Part shown: one piece after another, positions 11,658 through 22,790 of the stretch
Layout of the letters: each line of letters starts with the position of its first letter
Numbering within the stretch: the stretch's first letter is position 1
Source of the DNA: Aselliscus stoliczkanus
Lineage: Eukaryota > Chordata > Mammalia > Chiroptera > Hipposideridae
Length of the DNA stretch: 64,000 nucleotides
Assembly (NCBI GenBank): GCA_033961575.1
Contig: CM066737.1
Span: forward strand, 96,252,709 to 96,316,708
Direction of reading: 5' to 3'
Translations under genes and position numbers: made by a program
Notes under the pieces: model-generated
The model's database searches: none
What the model was told of the DNA's origin: nothing
What the model saw: only the letters and a program-made list of their open reading frames with translations

Positions 11658-12120
11658 TGGGGCTGGCAGAGTGGTGCGTTGGTTAGGAGTTGGCTTGGGA
11701 CACCAGCTCTGAGCAGCAGGGCCCGGTTCAGATCCCAAATGAGGGCCAGTGATGCTGCGCCCTCTACAGCTAAGATGGTGAACAACAGCTCTACCTGGAG
11801 CTGGGCTCACCTGAGCCACCAGCAACGGCGTAGGCTGCAGCCCCTGCTGCAGTGGGCTGCCATGAGCTACTGTGAGTGGCTGGCAGCCAGCGTGAGCTGC
11901 TGTGAGCCGCTGTGAGCGGCTGTCCAATGACAGGCGACTGACTGCCTCACCTGGGAAGAGTGCAATGATCACAATACCAACACTGGCCAGTGAAGTGATG
12001 TCCACCACAACTAGACTGAAGAACAAAAAGACAGCAACTTGTCTGTTTCCCTTCCCCGATTCCCCAACGCTGTTCCCCTTCCCCAATTCCCCAATAAAAT
12101 CTTTAAGGAAAAAAAAGAAG
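11658..12120 (+). mobile_element. Long tRNA-derived SINE (463 bp)
   Basis: Target duplications taatgttgaac (11647-11657 and 12121-12131). It has the same architecture as the 7505-7937 copy: tRNA-like head, 'acagctaagatggtgaac' linker, ctg/gag-rich middle, and a tail with repeated 'ttccccaat' and a built-in AATAAA polyadenylation-like signal. The head is more diverged (GAGTGGTGCGTTGGTTAGGA), so this is an older insertion than the short copies. Confidence 0.88.
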
Positions 12121-12131
12121 TAATGTTGAAC

Positions 12132-15100
12132 CCCACACAGAAAGGGTTGGGGTCTTGGACTCTTCTTTGTGAGAGACTCCTCTGCTTCTATGTCCTGGCT
12201 ATGAATCGCGACATGGGCCAAGGAGCTGGGACCATTTGCCCAGGCACTATTACCAATGTCTGTGTTGGGGGGGCTTGACTCAACTCCATTTGCTCAGGCC
12301 CCAATTAGTCAAGCTGTTTCATTATCAAAATGTTTCACTGGTCTATGTGTCAAAAGTGAGGTTATATTAATAGTAATATATAGTATGATTTCGGTGCCTG
12401 CCTACATTTCCTGTGGGTGGGGGATGAGTGGTGTATTTAGAAGACAAAGATCCAAAGTGATTTTTATTCCCCCATTTCCAAATATGAGACCTTTCATTTT
12501 TCAAGTTTGTAGGGCAGAAAGATGCATGCATGTCACTGAACACATTTGCTGAATGGTTTTAGCACAGGTTCCCTCACAAGCAGACTTTGAGGTGAGATAT
12601 GGTTGCAAGTAGTTTATCTGGGAGTGATCCCAGGAAGCCCTGAAAGGGGAGGGGTAAAGTGAGACAGGAGAGGGACGGAAGCCAATACAGATACACGTTA
12701 ATGATAACATGACTGTTGTGGGTGACTGCCCCTCTGTCCTGCTGAAAGCCTCGGGGAAATTGTGTACAACATGCCTCAGAGTTGTTCCACCCAAGGGACG
12801 AGGAAGCTAGGATGTGTATTTGCCCACTCCCATTCTTCATTGGTCGAGTGCCACTGGGGAGGGTGTCAGCTCCTGGCCCTTCCAGCCTGCCCTATGTGTG
12901 GACAGAGCATGCTGCTGTGGCTAGAGAGAGCTTTCTGAATAATCACTGGCCAGGGGATGTGGGCCAGGCACTCACAGCTCCTGCTGTGTTATACAGAGGA
13001 TCGCTCTGTGTGTACCACATGGCTAGGAGTGGCTAAGGCATGCTAACTATTTTTGCTGAAGGCATATAGGTTTAAATTGGTGATATTCAGACATATATAG
13101 GACATATAATATACATTAAATGCTCAGGATATATGTATATCTTCAGCAAATACAAACAAGTAGGCACATTAGAAAGGAATGTACCCTAATGCAAACTGGT
13201 ATTTCTACCAGTCAACACTAGCTCCTTTCCCATTCTATAGATAAACTTGCAGGATTTGAGGGGCAGATTTAAGAAATATCAGAGACATCACAAAACTACT
13301 GTCAGACCAATGTGCATAATTACATTGATATGCTTTACATACAACTTCCCAACAATTGACAGGAAAAAGGTGAATGTATTTAAGCTGACAGATTTATGCC
13401 CAAATATTTTTTTCTGCCTGTTTGATACAAGTTTAAAAGCTGTTACACTAAATGCAAATTGCCCTCCACACTAGGGCTTATGATTCCAGCCCTACTTGAA
13501 AGACACATAATGAAGAAGAATTGAGAACAGTGGTCAATAATGGAGGGAAATGTTGATGTACAGAGTTCTAGATGCATAAAAGGGCATGGATACCATGTGT
13601 GATGGAGACTAGATGGGGGTAAGAAGTAGAATCTAAGATGAGCCAGCAGCTAGCCTAAGGAATGGGTAAGTAAAATCGAACCATTGTGAAACATTTGTCT
13701 TATGTTCTGTTTTCGTTAGATGATTTTCTGTGTTTCCCTGCCCCCTCCACTAAAAGGTAAACTGAAACAGGGACTGGTAACGCAAACAGTTATTTATCAG
13801 AGTAAGGCCTTATCCTGTCACACAAATGTCAACTGGAAGCATAAGAAAAAATAATATTTACTTTGGTGGTCTTGTCTTTGTTTTGGGTTTCACTGAAAAC
13901 CATTAGCCTTTATTCCCAACTCCCCCCACTGCCTCTAAATCACTGAGCCAAAGACTGGCTTCATTTTCTTGAGTTCGTATTAGCTCTGGGCATGAGGGGC
14001 TCAGTGATGCTCAGGAAGGAAGCTGACTAAATGCTGCAGTCAACATCTGCCCAAGCTTAAAGTGCTCGCCTCGAGTCATTACCTTAAGAATTTCTAGAAG
14101 TGATCTTTTTAAAAAATAAATTTATTTATTGAAAGAATCATCTTCCTACATTTCTTGAAATATTCATTGGTTAATATTTAATCAAAATACAACACAGCCC
14201 AAACGCTACAGAAATAAAGATACCCTACAGAAAAACAACATAATTATGACATTCATGTGTAAAAACCAATACTAAATAGTTTCCGGTTTTCTAAATGGTT
14301 CTCTTAGCTTGAATTCAGTTCTGGGTTATGATCTAGCCCAGGGCGGAAGGTGTCCAGTTTGGTTGGTTTTGGAAGCGCAGTTGCTGATGGGGTTGTTAAA
14401 TATCAAGGGTTAAGAACCTTTTCCTAAGTCCTGGGCTAAGGTTCTGTTTACTTTTCTGTGTGGGTTTGACCTTGTCCTCATGCCAAAGTATAGGCATGAT
14501 TACTTGTGTGGCCTCTTATTCCTAGGAGGGTTGGTATCTCGTATTCCCCTCTGATGACTGGCAGGTGAGGGCAGCCTTTGAAAGGAATAGTGAAGGAAGT
14601 GAAGGATGTATGGCCATACATGGTCTAGTGTCATTACAAATCATCACATGTGCAATAGGTGGATTTACCTATGGGGTTAACACATAAAGGGACTCCTTGA
14701 ATGCTCTCAATAGGTCTCTTACGTTGGAGACATCTTTAGATGTACGCATATGCCCTTATATGATCCCCTCCAAACCATGTTACAGTTGAAGGAGGAAGAA
14801 ACACAGAAAGAATAAGGGTGAGGAAGGTGATATCAGAATCACCTCTACAGCATCTAAAAATAACACATTGATCCTTTCCCCAGTCCCTCACCAGCAATGG
14901 AAAAATCCACTTCCTTCCTTCATTGACAGCCACTGCCTTGCTGAGACTAACTTAAGAAAAGAGAAACTACACTAGAAATTTAATTGAAGGGATTTCATAT
15001 TGGAATTGGTTACATGGGTGTTGGGAGGCCTAGGGAAGCCAGAGACAAATAGTTGCAGGAGACAGTTACTACCCTGGGCTGGTAGGACAAGAGGGAGAAG

Positions 15101-17194
15101 TGAGTGGTGTTTTTGAACCCAGGAGCTTGGAAACGGAGCATGTTGGCCTTGGACTTCTGTGGAGCAGGCACCCTGCTCCTGGTGCTGGGGCCAAGAAGGA
15201 GGCAATCCAGTGAATCTGTAGCCTGGATAGCATGGCCCAGTGAGTGAGAAAGCACAGGTGATGCGGTCCTCCAGCCACTGCTGGCATCTCTGGGGTGACA
15301 CTGACAGAAACTGGGAAAGAAATAGGAAGCCCCTTTTCCCTTCTTCCCCTGTGTCAGTTTCCTCTAGGTGATCCTCCACATTCAGCCTCCCACTGGCAGA
15401 ACTGCACAGGAAGCCAGCTAGCAAGGGAGCCAGGGAAATGTGGCTTTCAGAGTCCCAGCCCCAGGTTCACAGAAAGGAGGGCTTAGAGCTGAGAGACAAT
15501 AGATAAAGGACAGTGACAGTGATCCTCTGTCACCAACAGGAGTGGGCCTTTGTCCTTTATCCTGGTCTGTGCTCTCCATCCCTTTCCTCTATCCTGGCTG
15601 TGATGACCTCCTCAGCCTGGCCTGTCCCTTGGCTTGTCCCCGCTGATGGGGGAAGGACGTTGCACCAAGTAAAGATGGGAGGGCTTGGGTTTCTATTTTA
15701 TGTCAATAATATCTTCTCCACTCCTGCATTTGTGGAGCACATGGAGCCTTGCATGTTCAGTTGAAGAGAATAATACACTTTTGAATTGACTTTTAAAAAT
15801 ATAATTAATTTGAACAAGAATCAGAAATTTTGAGGCTTGAGAGAGTCAAGGAATGAAAACGAACACATCAGAAAAGTTCAACTCAAGCAATAGATGAATG
15901 CATCTCCCTCATAATCCCTTATAAAAGACTTTGCTGTTTACAAGTCAAAACATTCATATTCTGATTTATTTGAGGGATTTAATAAAGGCTTAAAATCATC
16001 CTGGTTCACTTTTAAAAGCTGTAAGTTTCCCTTTGATCCATGTATGCAAATTGATCTTCGAGGCTGATGTAGGTGACAATGGAATTTTCCAACTGCACAG
16101 CAATATATGCTTAATTATACATGGTATTGTTAGAGACACCCATTTTTCATGGAATTATGAAGGTTTCATAACTTTGGCAAAGTCTTTTAATGAAAGCAGT
16201 ACTGAGATTATGGCACTGATATTCTAAGTAACATCTCTAATCACCAGTGATTGGGCTTTATAGGGTTTTTAAATTTGTGATAAATAACTCCTTTTGTGTC
16301 TAAGGTTATGTGCTTTATTAAAAACATTTTCTATTTGTCAGTGAAAATGTTTGATAAGATAAGCTGACTCAGTGGCTGATGTCATCCTGTACCTAGCAGC
16401 AATTAGCATGATTTACTTTAGGAAATATTTAGGAAAGAGGTAGAGAAAAACTTTATGGGGAGAAGGATAAATATTTGTATTGGTTATTTCTTTAAACAAT
16501 TATTTGGGAGGTGCTGGAGCTTATAAACAAATTCTTGTGTCTGGAATTCACAGATGTAGATTTCATGTCAAAGAAATTAGAACAAATGCCAGATAAGGTC
16601 ACTCCATGCTCTACTTTCATTTTTTAGATTTATGCCCTGAGTTCTCTCAATCAAGGGGATTTTTCTGACATTTTTACTCCTCTTTTCTTATTCCCTGTCC
16701 TGGGCACATATATTTTTCTTCAGTCCTCTCTCGAATCCCCAAAGATTGTCACTTACTGGGCTGGCAAACATCATGCTTCCTTCCCCCTGTCCTTTTAATC
16801 AGATTTTCTCAGAAAGATGGAGACAGTGGTGGCATATGGTTTTAGGTCAGGGTATCCTCCACCTGCTTCAGACTGTCTCAGTACCACAGATTTCCTTGTA
16901 GATAAATTAGGCACTTCTGAAAACAGGATGAGGTCTTTGAGACCTACAGCTATGCTTAATTATAATACCTTATATTTGCATAATGTTTTAAATGCATTTT
17001 CTCCTATAAAGGCTCTTACCTCATTATATTTTAATTGTATTGTTTACAGGCCTGTCTCTCTTAATAGAAAGTGAGCTTCTAGAGGGCCAGAAATAGACAT
17101 ATTTCTCACCTGGCAGGCCCAGTACCAGGCATATAATTAGTGCTTTAATAACCATTTATTGAATATGGGATAAATCTTGTACTAGATTTACTCA
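12132..17194. other. Largest unassigned stretch (5 kb)
   Basis: I can name no mobile element, RNA gene or exon here. There is an A/T-rich piece at 14108-14135 and several short open frames (150 codons at most, 14972-15424 minus) that overlap on both strands and show no domain. It is likely unique sequence or deeply decayed repeats. Confidence 0.4.
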
Positions 17195-17290
17195 CAATGT
17201 TATCATAAGGATTAAATGAATCATTAGATGGAAAAAACCCTGATCACTAAGCCTGGTACATAGATGGCTCTCAGTAAATGCTTTTGAATT
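17195..17290 (+). mobile_element. MIR 3' region fragment
   Basis: 'ataaggattaaatgaatca...gcctggtacatagatggctctcagtaaatgc' follows the MIR 3' half. Confidence 0.6.
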
Positions 17291-17687
17291 AAATAATAAC
17301 TTTGTGGTACAAACAGTATGATGGTAAGGGGTGCATTCTTGGAATGCAAATATTCAGCTCCTTAAAGTGAGGGTTTTTCCATCCTACCCACGGATTCTCA
17401 CACAGACCCATATCTGAAATAGTGGAGAAGGGTTATTTCATTGGTTCTCTAAAGAAATTCAGCTATTCATTGGGATGAATATATCCTATGAGACCATCTT
17501 GATAATGCATGGCAATAGAAGGGGAGCAGTGGTGAAGAGAGTTCAAAATATTGCATAATCCCTCAAGGCACTTATTTCTCCCAGAAAAGCAAAATATGAT
17601 GGGATAGCAGGTTTACCACCATTGGATTTTGATTACAATTTTAGCAGGCTCCTAGGAGTTCATGTGGGTGGATGTTTAATCATCGTG

Positions 17688-17794
17688 TTTTTTTTTTTTT
17701 TGAGGGCAGTGTCACTGGCCCTCATATGTGGGACCCAAACTGGGACCCTGGCTTCCCAAGCCAGCGCTTAACCACTGCGCCACTTGGCCGGCCC
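17688..17794 (-). mobile_element. Short head-only SINE
   Basis: A run of T, then GAGGGCAGTGTCACTGGCCC... through GGCCGGCCC. The flanking 'taatcat' and 'taaatcat' look like a slightly decayed target duplication. The B-box has a CpG-type change (acccaaac). Confidence 0.9.
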
Positions 17795-17810
17795 TAAATC
17801 ATTGGTTTTT

Positions 17811-17884
17811 GAGTGTAAGCTCCAGGAGGCCAGCTTTTGTCATGGTCAGCATTGTTTCTTCAGTGCCTGGAATATGGTAGGTGC
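17811..17884 (+). mobile_element. L2 3' end, left part
   Basis: 'gtgtaagctccaggaggcc...cagtgcctggaatatggtaggtgc' is the penultimate part of an L2 3' end. It is interrupted at 17885 by an LTR and resumes at 18395. Confidence 0.75.
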
Positions 17885-18394
17885 TGTTGTCAACTGCATT
17901 AATGGGCCCCATTCTTCACTCCTCCCATGTCCACATTTTTTGCCATCTGACTTTGCAGTTTGTCCCATTAAAGAGGCAGACACTATTTTCCTGCTTTTTG
18001 GCTTTGAGTTTAGCTATGTGACTTGCTTTGGCCAGTGGAATATTAGTAGGTCAAAGACGTGGAGGGCAGACTGACAGCTTAGCTTGGAAAGCACTTGAAA
18101 ATGAGGCTCTTCTTCTTGTACTCCTCTGCTACTGCCATGAGAGGTACATGCCTGGGCCCCCTCTCTGCCCCAGGAGGAGGATGAGAGACCTATGGAGCAG
18201 AGGTGGTGCACTGCAGCCACGCCCAGGCCAGATCAGCCAATCCACAGCTGGGACTGGCGGAGTTGCCTATCAGAGCTCATCTGAGATCATCTGCCCCTCA
18301 ACCAACAAAGATTTATAAGAGTATAACAACTGGTGTTTAAAGCCACTTAGTTTGGGGTGGTTTGGAAGTATTGTGGCCATGGCTAACTGATTCA
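17885..18394 (+). mobile_element. MaLR/MLT1-type solo LTR (510 bp) inside L2
   Basis: It starts TGTTGTCAAC and ends CTGATTCA (TG...CA). It is flanked by 5-bp duplications, ggtgc (17880-17884) and gatgc (18395-18399), differing at one base. Inner landmarks are 'cccattcttcactcctcccatgtc', 'gtgacttgctttggcca' and 'aaagccacttagtttggggtgg'. It splits an L2 at the point where L2 reads on normally. No internal ERV sequence is present. Confidence 0.72.
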
Positions 18395-18440
18395 GATGCT
18401 TAATGAATATTTGTTGAAGGAATGAATACATAAATGGTAT
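18395..18440 (+). mobile_element. L2 3' end, right part
   Basis: 'ttaatgaatatttgttgaaggaatga' is the L2 terminal segment continuing the 17811-17884 copy. Confidence 0.7.
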
Positions 18441-18580
18441 TGAAATGCCAGCTGTTCTTAGCTACCTTTTTCTTTTTCTATCATCACTCCTCAGAAGAAC
18501 CTATTAGGTAGTGAAACCTGGAATAAAGTGCCTAGGGCTATGAATTAGGCGATTCAGGTTTTTTATTTTTTTATTTTATT

Positions 18581-19340
18581 AGTTTCAGGTGTACAACACA
18601 ATGCAATAGTTATACTCTTTACCCCCCAAAGTGAAAACTCCCCTCCCCCAGTTCGCCACCCCACTCCCCCCATATCATACATATCCATCACAACTCCCCT
18701 GACTCCCCTCCACAGTATACTCCACATCCTGTGACCATCCACATATTCAGTTGCAGTTGGCATACAATACTATACAACATCAGCTTCAAGTGTACAGTGC
18801 AGTGATCAAGCCTCTACTCCATCCATGAAGTGGTCTCCCTAACAAGACATGTGTCTATCTGACACGCCACAAAATTTTTACATTATTATATTCCCCGAAC
18901 TGTGTTTCATATCCCTGTGGCAATATTGTAGTTGTCTATTTATGCTAATCCCGTCCCCGTCCCCCCCATCCCCACCCCGTTCCGAACTAGCAACCCTGTT
19001 TTTCCTCTACATCTACGAGTCTGTTTACTTTGATCGTTCACTCAGCTCTTCAGACTCCACACACAAGTGAGATCACATGGTACCTGTCCTTCTCCGACTA
19101 TCTTATTTCTCGCAACATAATAGTCTCTTCACAACATTATCAATTACGTTCCCAGAACTGCCCCCATATCCCTGCGGCAACATTGTAGTCCCACATACAC
19201 TGTCCAAAACCTTCCCCCTCTCCCTCTTCCCCACTCCCTCCCAGCCAGCAACCATCAGTTTTTCCTTTATATCTGCTTGATATGACTTCAATCTTCTTAA
19301 ATTGTCTCTCTGGGTTAGCTTGTTTACCCCTTTCTTTTGT
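18581..19340 (-). other. HAL1 3' UTR with duplicated purine-tract module
   Basis: On the plus strand two related modules follow one another: about 18875-19050 and 19130-19300. Each has 'ccccgaactg/cccagaactg', 'catatccctgyggcaayattgtagt', a C-rich tract and 'agcaaccnnnnttttcctntanatct'. In element sense the C-rich tracts are G-rich polypurine runs with quadruplex potential, as is typical of L1 3' UTRs. The 'gtgatctcacttgtgtgtgga' segment near 19055-19075 resembles L1 3' UTRs in general. Confidence 0.75.
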
Positions 19341-20213
19341 TTAAAAAAGCCCTTTTAACATTTCTTGCAATGCTGGCTTGGTGGTAATGAGTTCCTTAAG
19401 CTTATTCTTTTCTGAGAAGTTCTTTATTTCTCCTTCAATTTTAAGTGATAGCCGTGCTGGGTAGAGCAATCTTGGTTGTAGGCCTTTATTTTGTGTCATT
19501 TTGAGTATCTCCTGCCACTCCCTTCTGGCCTGCAGAGTTTCTGTAGACAAGTCAGCTGTTAGTCTAACAGGAGTTCCTTTGTATGTAACCTGCTGTCTTT
19601 CTCTTGCTGTCTCTAGGATTCTGTCTCTGTCTTTAACCTTTGCCATTTTAACTATGATGTGTCTTGGTGTGGACCTGTTTGGGTTCAGCTTGTTTGGAAC
19701 CCTCTGCACTTCCTGAGCATGTATGTTGATTTCTTTCACCAGGGTAGGGAAATTTTCAGTCATTATCTTTTCAAATACATTTTCAACCGCTTGCTTCTTC
19801 TCTTCTCCTTCTGGTATCCCTATGATTCTATGGTGGTTGCGCATCACCTTGTCCCATAGGGCTCTGAAACTATTTTCATTGTTTTTTATTCTTTGGTCTT
19901 TTTGCTGTGCCAACTGGGTGAGTTCTGCTATTTTCTCTTCCAAATCGCTGATCTGCTCCTCTGCTTCGTCTACTCTACTAGTGATTCCTTCGAGTGTGTT
20001 CTTCATTTCAGTTATTGTATTCTTTAGTTCTAACAGGTTGTTTCTTATGGTTTCCCTAGCCTTCTTTATGTCCTCGTCAAGTTCCTTAAACATTCTTATC
20101 ATCAGTGTTCTAAACTCTGTCTCTGAAAGGTTGGATCCCTCTGTTTCATTTGGTTCCATTTCTGGAGGTTTCTTCTGATCTTTTACTTGTGACATGTTTC
20201 TTTGTTTCCCCAT
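19341..20213 (-). CDS. ORF1: LINE-1 ORF1 protein (290 aa) of the HAL1-type element
   Basis: This is the RNA-binding chaperone of L1-type retrotransposons. It trimerises, coats the element RNA and assists target-primed reverse transcription. Residues 1-35 form a basic then acidic leader. Residues about 43-118 form a heptad-rich coiled coil (LLELKNTITEMKNTLEGI and following). Residues about 119-205 form the RRM, with HHRIIGIPEGEE and PRHIIVKMAKVKDRDRILE. Residues 206-290 form the C-terminal domain, with LTADLSTETLQARREWQ, YPARLSL and GEIKNF. I chose M at 20213 (MGKQRNMSQ) because L1 ORF1 proteins typically begin MGK. The frame is open for 26 codons further upstream, but that part looks like UTR. 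The protein is shorter than human ORF1p (338 aa), mainly at the N terminus. No stop or frameshift is present, so the copy is young. No ORF2 partner follows. Confidence 0.93.
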   Translation of the reverse strand: MGKQRNMSQVKDQKKPPEMEPNETEGSNLSETEFRTLMIRMFKELDEDIKKARETIRNNLLELKNTITEMKNTLEGITSRVDEAEEQISDLEEKIAELTQLAQQKDQRIKNNENSFRALWDKVMRNHHRIIGIPEGEEKKQAVENVFEKIMTENFPTLVKEINIHAQEVQRVPNKLNPNRSTPRHIIVKMAKVKDRDRILETARERQQVTYKGTPVRLTADLSTETLQARREWQEILKMTQNKGLQPRLLYPARLSLKIEGEIKNFSEKNKLKELITTKPALQEMLKGLF

Positions 20214-21218
20214 TCTGGCTGTCGCTCTGGGATTGCTTTGATGTATTAGATAGATCACCAGGAGAGCCCTGGCTGGATCAGGCAGGCACACAGCTCACGG
20301 CCCAACACTCCCAGGAAAACTCCCAGTCCCAGCCTGTCCCAATCAGCCGCTCGCAGATCAGGCCGAGCAGCCCAACAACCAATCACCAGCCTGGCAACTC
20401 TGCAAGCAGAGTGCGGAAAGCAGAGACCCGAGGCGGCTTGCGCTCTCCCGTGTCTCAGTGAACAGCCTGTTGGAGCCGGATCACTCCCACTAGGTGTTTC
20501 CCTGGCAACGCAGCACAAGCCAAGCGGAGGGTGGGGATCCAAGGCCGCAGGCGCACGCGCACGCACACACGCACTTCTGCGCCAATTCTACCAGACCAAT
20601 TAGATCTCGGACCTGATCCTCCATGGGAGGGCCCAAGCCTGACAAAATGGCGCCCTCCCTACACCACTCGCGTGCAAGCTCCGCACCACGGGAATAACAG
20701 TCCAAAAACCTCCAGCCTTTGCACTAAAGGTACTCAGTTCAGTCGGTCCCCGCAGGCTACCGGTTCACACAGCCACTCCCTCCACCAGGAACCAGGTAAG
20801 TGCTCATCAGCGAGCAAGCCCGGGCGCCGGCCCCACTGATTCTCCAGCCGCTCTTAGCCTCACCGAGCTGAGCAAAGAGAGTCCTCACTAATTTACTGCC
20901 AGCTATCTTAGAACTCCTCTTCCCGGCAAAGGAGCTCTGGGCCGGTGAGCTTGGTGTGCGGCCGGAAGGTCACTCCCCCAACCGGAGAAGCCTCCCCACA
21001 GCTGGGGCTTCCCTCACGGGGTTCGCCCTCTCTCGTCTCCGCCCGTCCTACCAGACCCGATGCCGCTTCCTCTTTAAGTTCTTCGTTTAGTGGTTCTGTT
21101 CCTCCAGTGTTCCAGGGACCTCCCGGGTTGAATGCTGTATAATTTGTTTGTAATTTTGGTGTGAACCTGGGAGGTAGTTAGCACAGCGTCTGTTTATTGC
21201 GCCATTTTACCGGAAGTC
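20214..21218 (-). promoter_or_regulatory. HAL1 5' UTR / internal promoter region
   Basis: About 1 kb of GC- and CpG-rich DNA (for example ggccgcaggcgcacgcgcacg near 20540) in an otherwise AT-rich window. It begins at the right-hand target duplication and ends at the ORF1 start. L1-type elements carry an internal pol II promoter in this position. Activity is inferred. Upstream short frames exist but none is convincing as a protein. Confidence 0.6.
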
Positions 21219-21365
21219 GCGATTTAGGTTTTAACAGTGGGTCTGCCAACGTTACATGGCTTCACTGAGACAAATCTATAAAGTGAGGATAATTGTACCA
21301 AATATATATCCTGGCAATTTCATAGGAAGGGTTTGAAGATGAAAGGAGATGATAGACTTTGGAAA
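21219..21365 (+). mobile_element. MIR fragment interrupted by the HAL1
   Basis: 'gcgatttaggttttaacagtgggtctgcca...aaatctataaagtgaggataattgtacc' has MIR order. The bases left of the HAL1 (about 18500-18562, 'gaattaggcgattcaggttt') appear to be its left part. Confidence 0.55.
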
Positions 21366-21495
21366 AACCAAATGTCCTCTGCTAATATTATTACCTTGTT
21401 TTACCATAATGACCAATATATGTGACCTCATCAGAGAATGAGATGTTTCACAATAGAACATTTTTCAGAAAATATAAGTTTATGTGTGTAAATGC

Positions 21496-21498
<3 letters not shown>

Positions 21499-21529
<31 letters not shown>
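21499..21529. repeat. (TA)n microsatellite
   Basis: Fifteen or so TA units directly beside an L1 3' end, possibly grown from its A-rich tail. Confidence 0.95.
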
Positions 21530-21532
<3 letters not shown>

Positions 21533-21534
21533 AA

Positions 21535-21745
21535 TTTTTATTAAATTTATTGGGGTGACATGGGTTAGTGAAATTATATAGATTTCAAGTGTACATTTCT
21601 ATAATTTATCATCTATATATCACTTTGTGTGTTCACCCTCCAGAGTCATTCCTCCTTCTGTCACCATATATTTGACCCCCTTTACTCTCTTCTACCAATC
21701 TCCTCCCCCGTTCCCCTCTGGTAACCAGTAAACTGTTAGCTGAGT
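21535..21745 (-). mobile_element. Truncated bat L1 3' end
   Basis: Reverse complement of the L1 3' UTR: 'tttattggggtgacatgggttagtgaaattatatagatttca', then 'tatatatcactttgtgtgttcacc'. Truncated at the 5' side. Confidence 0.85.
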
Positions 21746-22584
21746 TTTTGTTTCTTTGTTTGTTTGTTGACAGCAATGAATGCCATTATATTTAAATGAC
21801 TTGGGATTGTGATTATGAGCAGCAATTGTCACTTCATCAACTTAATTGTAAAAAAAAGAGGAGTCTAGGTGACCTCCAATGATCTCTAGTGTCTTTTGTT
21901 GTTCTCCTATTGTTTCTTTATTGTGCTGCCACACAGTGATGTCTTTCCAGGCTATGGAAACATTGAGGATTCAGACGACTCATTCATGGAATGTCACCCA
22001 ACTGCTCTGCTCGATCTCTTGTTCCTTCCCCCTGGTAGACTTTCTTCCGCTATTAGTGTGTTCTGTATCTAATCCACTGATGTTTTTTACACACATGGTC
22101 ATCCAGAGGAGATCAGTGGTATCTCTGTGTATTTCTAATATTAAATTTATAGCTTTGGGGGGCAAATTTGCCACACAGAAGTCCATTACACTAATTTTAG
22201 AGTCCCCTGGGTTACAACTGGTTGCAGCTGCTACAAGTTAGACTCGTGGGTAGGTGAGGTTTTCCTGACTTGTTGGCCTCCCATCTATAGCTGTACTTTA
22301 GAATAGTCTTGAGTATATACCCAAATCATTCATCTCCCTTCACTCCATATTACTTTGTATGGTTTGTAGAGGAAACAAAGCCAATTTTTCAGAAACCTGG
22401 TTTTTGTCCCCTCTGCCTACCTACTATTTTACCCTGAAATGGAGTGCACTATTTTACATCCTACCTCATGATACTAAATGTGTACATGTTGAACATGGTT
22501 GAGCTATTTCTGATCTGTGGCTCAATTAAGGTTCTGCCACATCAATCATGTCACATGGTATAAGGAAAAGAATACAAATGTAGA
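21746..22584. other. Unassigned
   Basis: No repeat or exon recognised. A 120-codon plus frame at 21879-22241 has no domain. Confidence 0.4.
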
Positions 22585-22790
22585 TTCAGGTAAACATGGA
22601 CGCATATATTGACTTTGCCACCTGTTAGCTCTTTCATCTTTCCAGCTGTGCAATGAAAAAGCTCTAAGTTGTAGTTTTTCCAGCTATAATATGAGGTTAA
22701 TAACAGTTTCTACTTTATTGTCCTGTTTTGAAGTTTAAATGAGGTATATGTAAGGAAGTGTATCACAGTCACTGGCAGATGTAAGAATTA
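22585..22790 (+). mobile_element. MIR fragment
   Basis: 'gactttgccacctgttagctc...gctataatatgaggttaataacagt...gtttaaatgaggtatatgtaagga...cactggcaga' follows MIR order. Confidence 0.6.

Larger units (their letters stand above)
18563..21218 (-). mobile_element. Full-length half-LINE-1 (HAL1)-type element
   Basis: A 2.66-kb minus-strand retrotransposon. Direct repeats of 14 bp flank it (18549-18562 and 21219-21232, one mismatch). In element sense the insertion point reads TT/AAAA, the L1 endonuclease site. In order it has a ~1-kb CpG-rich 5' region starting ACTTCCGGTAAAATGGCGC, an intact ORF1, then a ~760-bp 3' UTR with G-rich purine tracts, and a poly-A/AATAAA tail at the left end. No endonuclease or reverse transcriptase ORF2 lies between ORF1 and the 3' UTR, and no join scar is obvious. 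This matches HAL1 architecture: ORF1-only elements mobilised by L1. A single L1 copy with a secondary ORF2 deletion is the alternative. Confidence 0.85.

Noticed and set aside
11643..12221. 192-codon minus frame
   Set aside because: Antisense of the long SINE at 11658-12120.
14972..15424. 150-codon minus frame
   Set aside because: No domain, and other overlapping frames on both strands are of similar length.
19723..20178. 151-codon plus-strand frame opposite HAL1 ORF1
   Set aside because: It is the antisense shadow of the ORF1 coiled coil (phenylalanine- and serine-rich).
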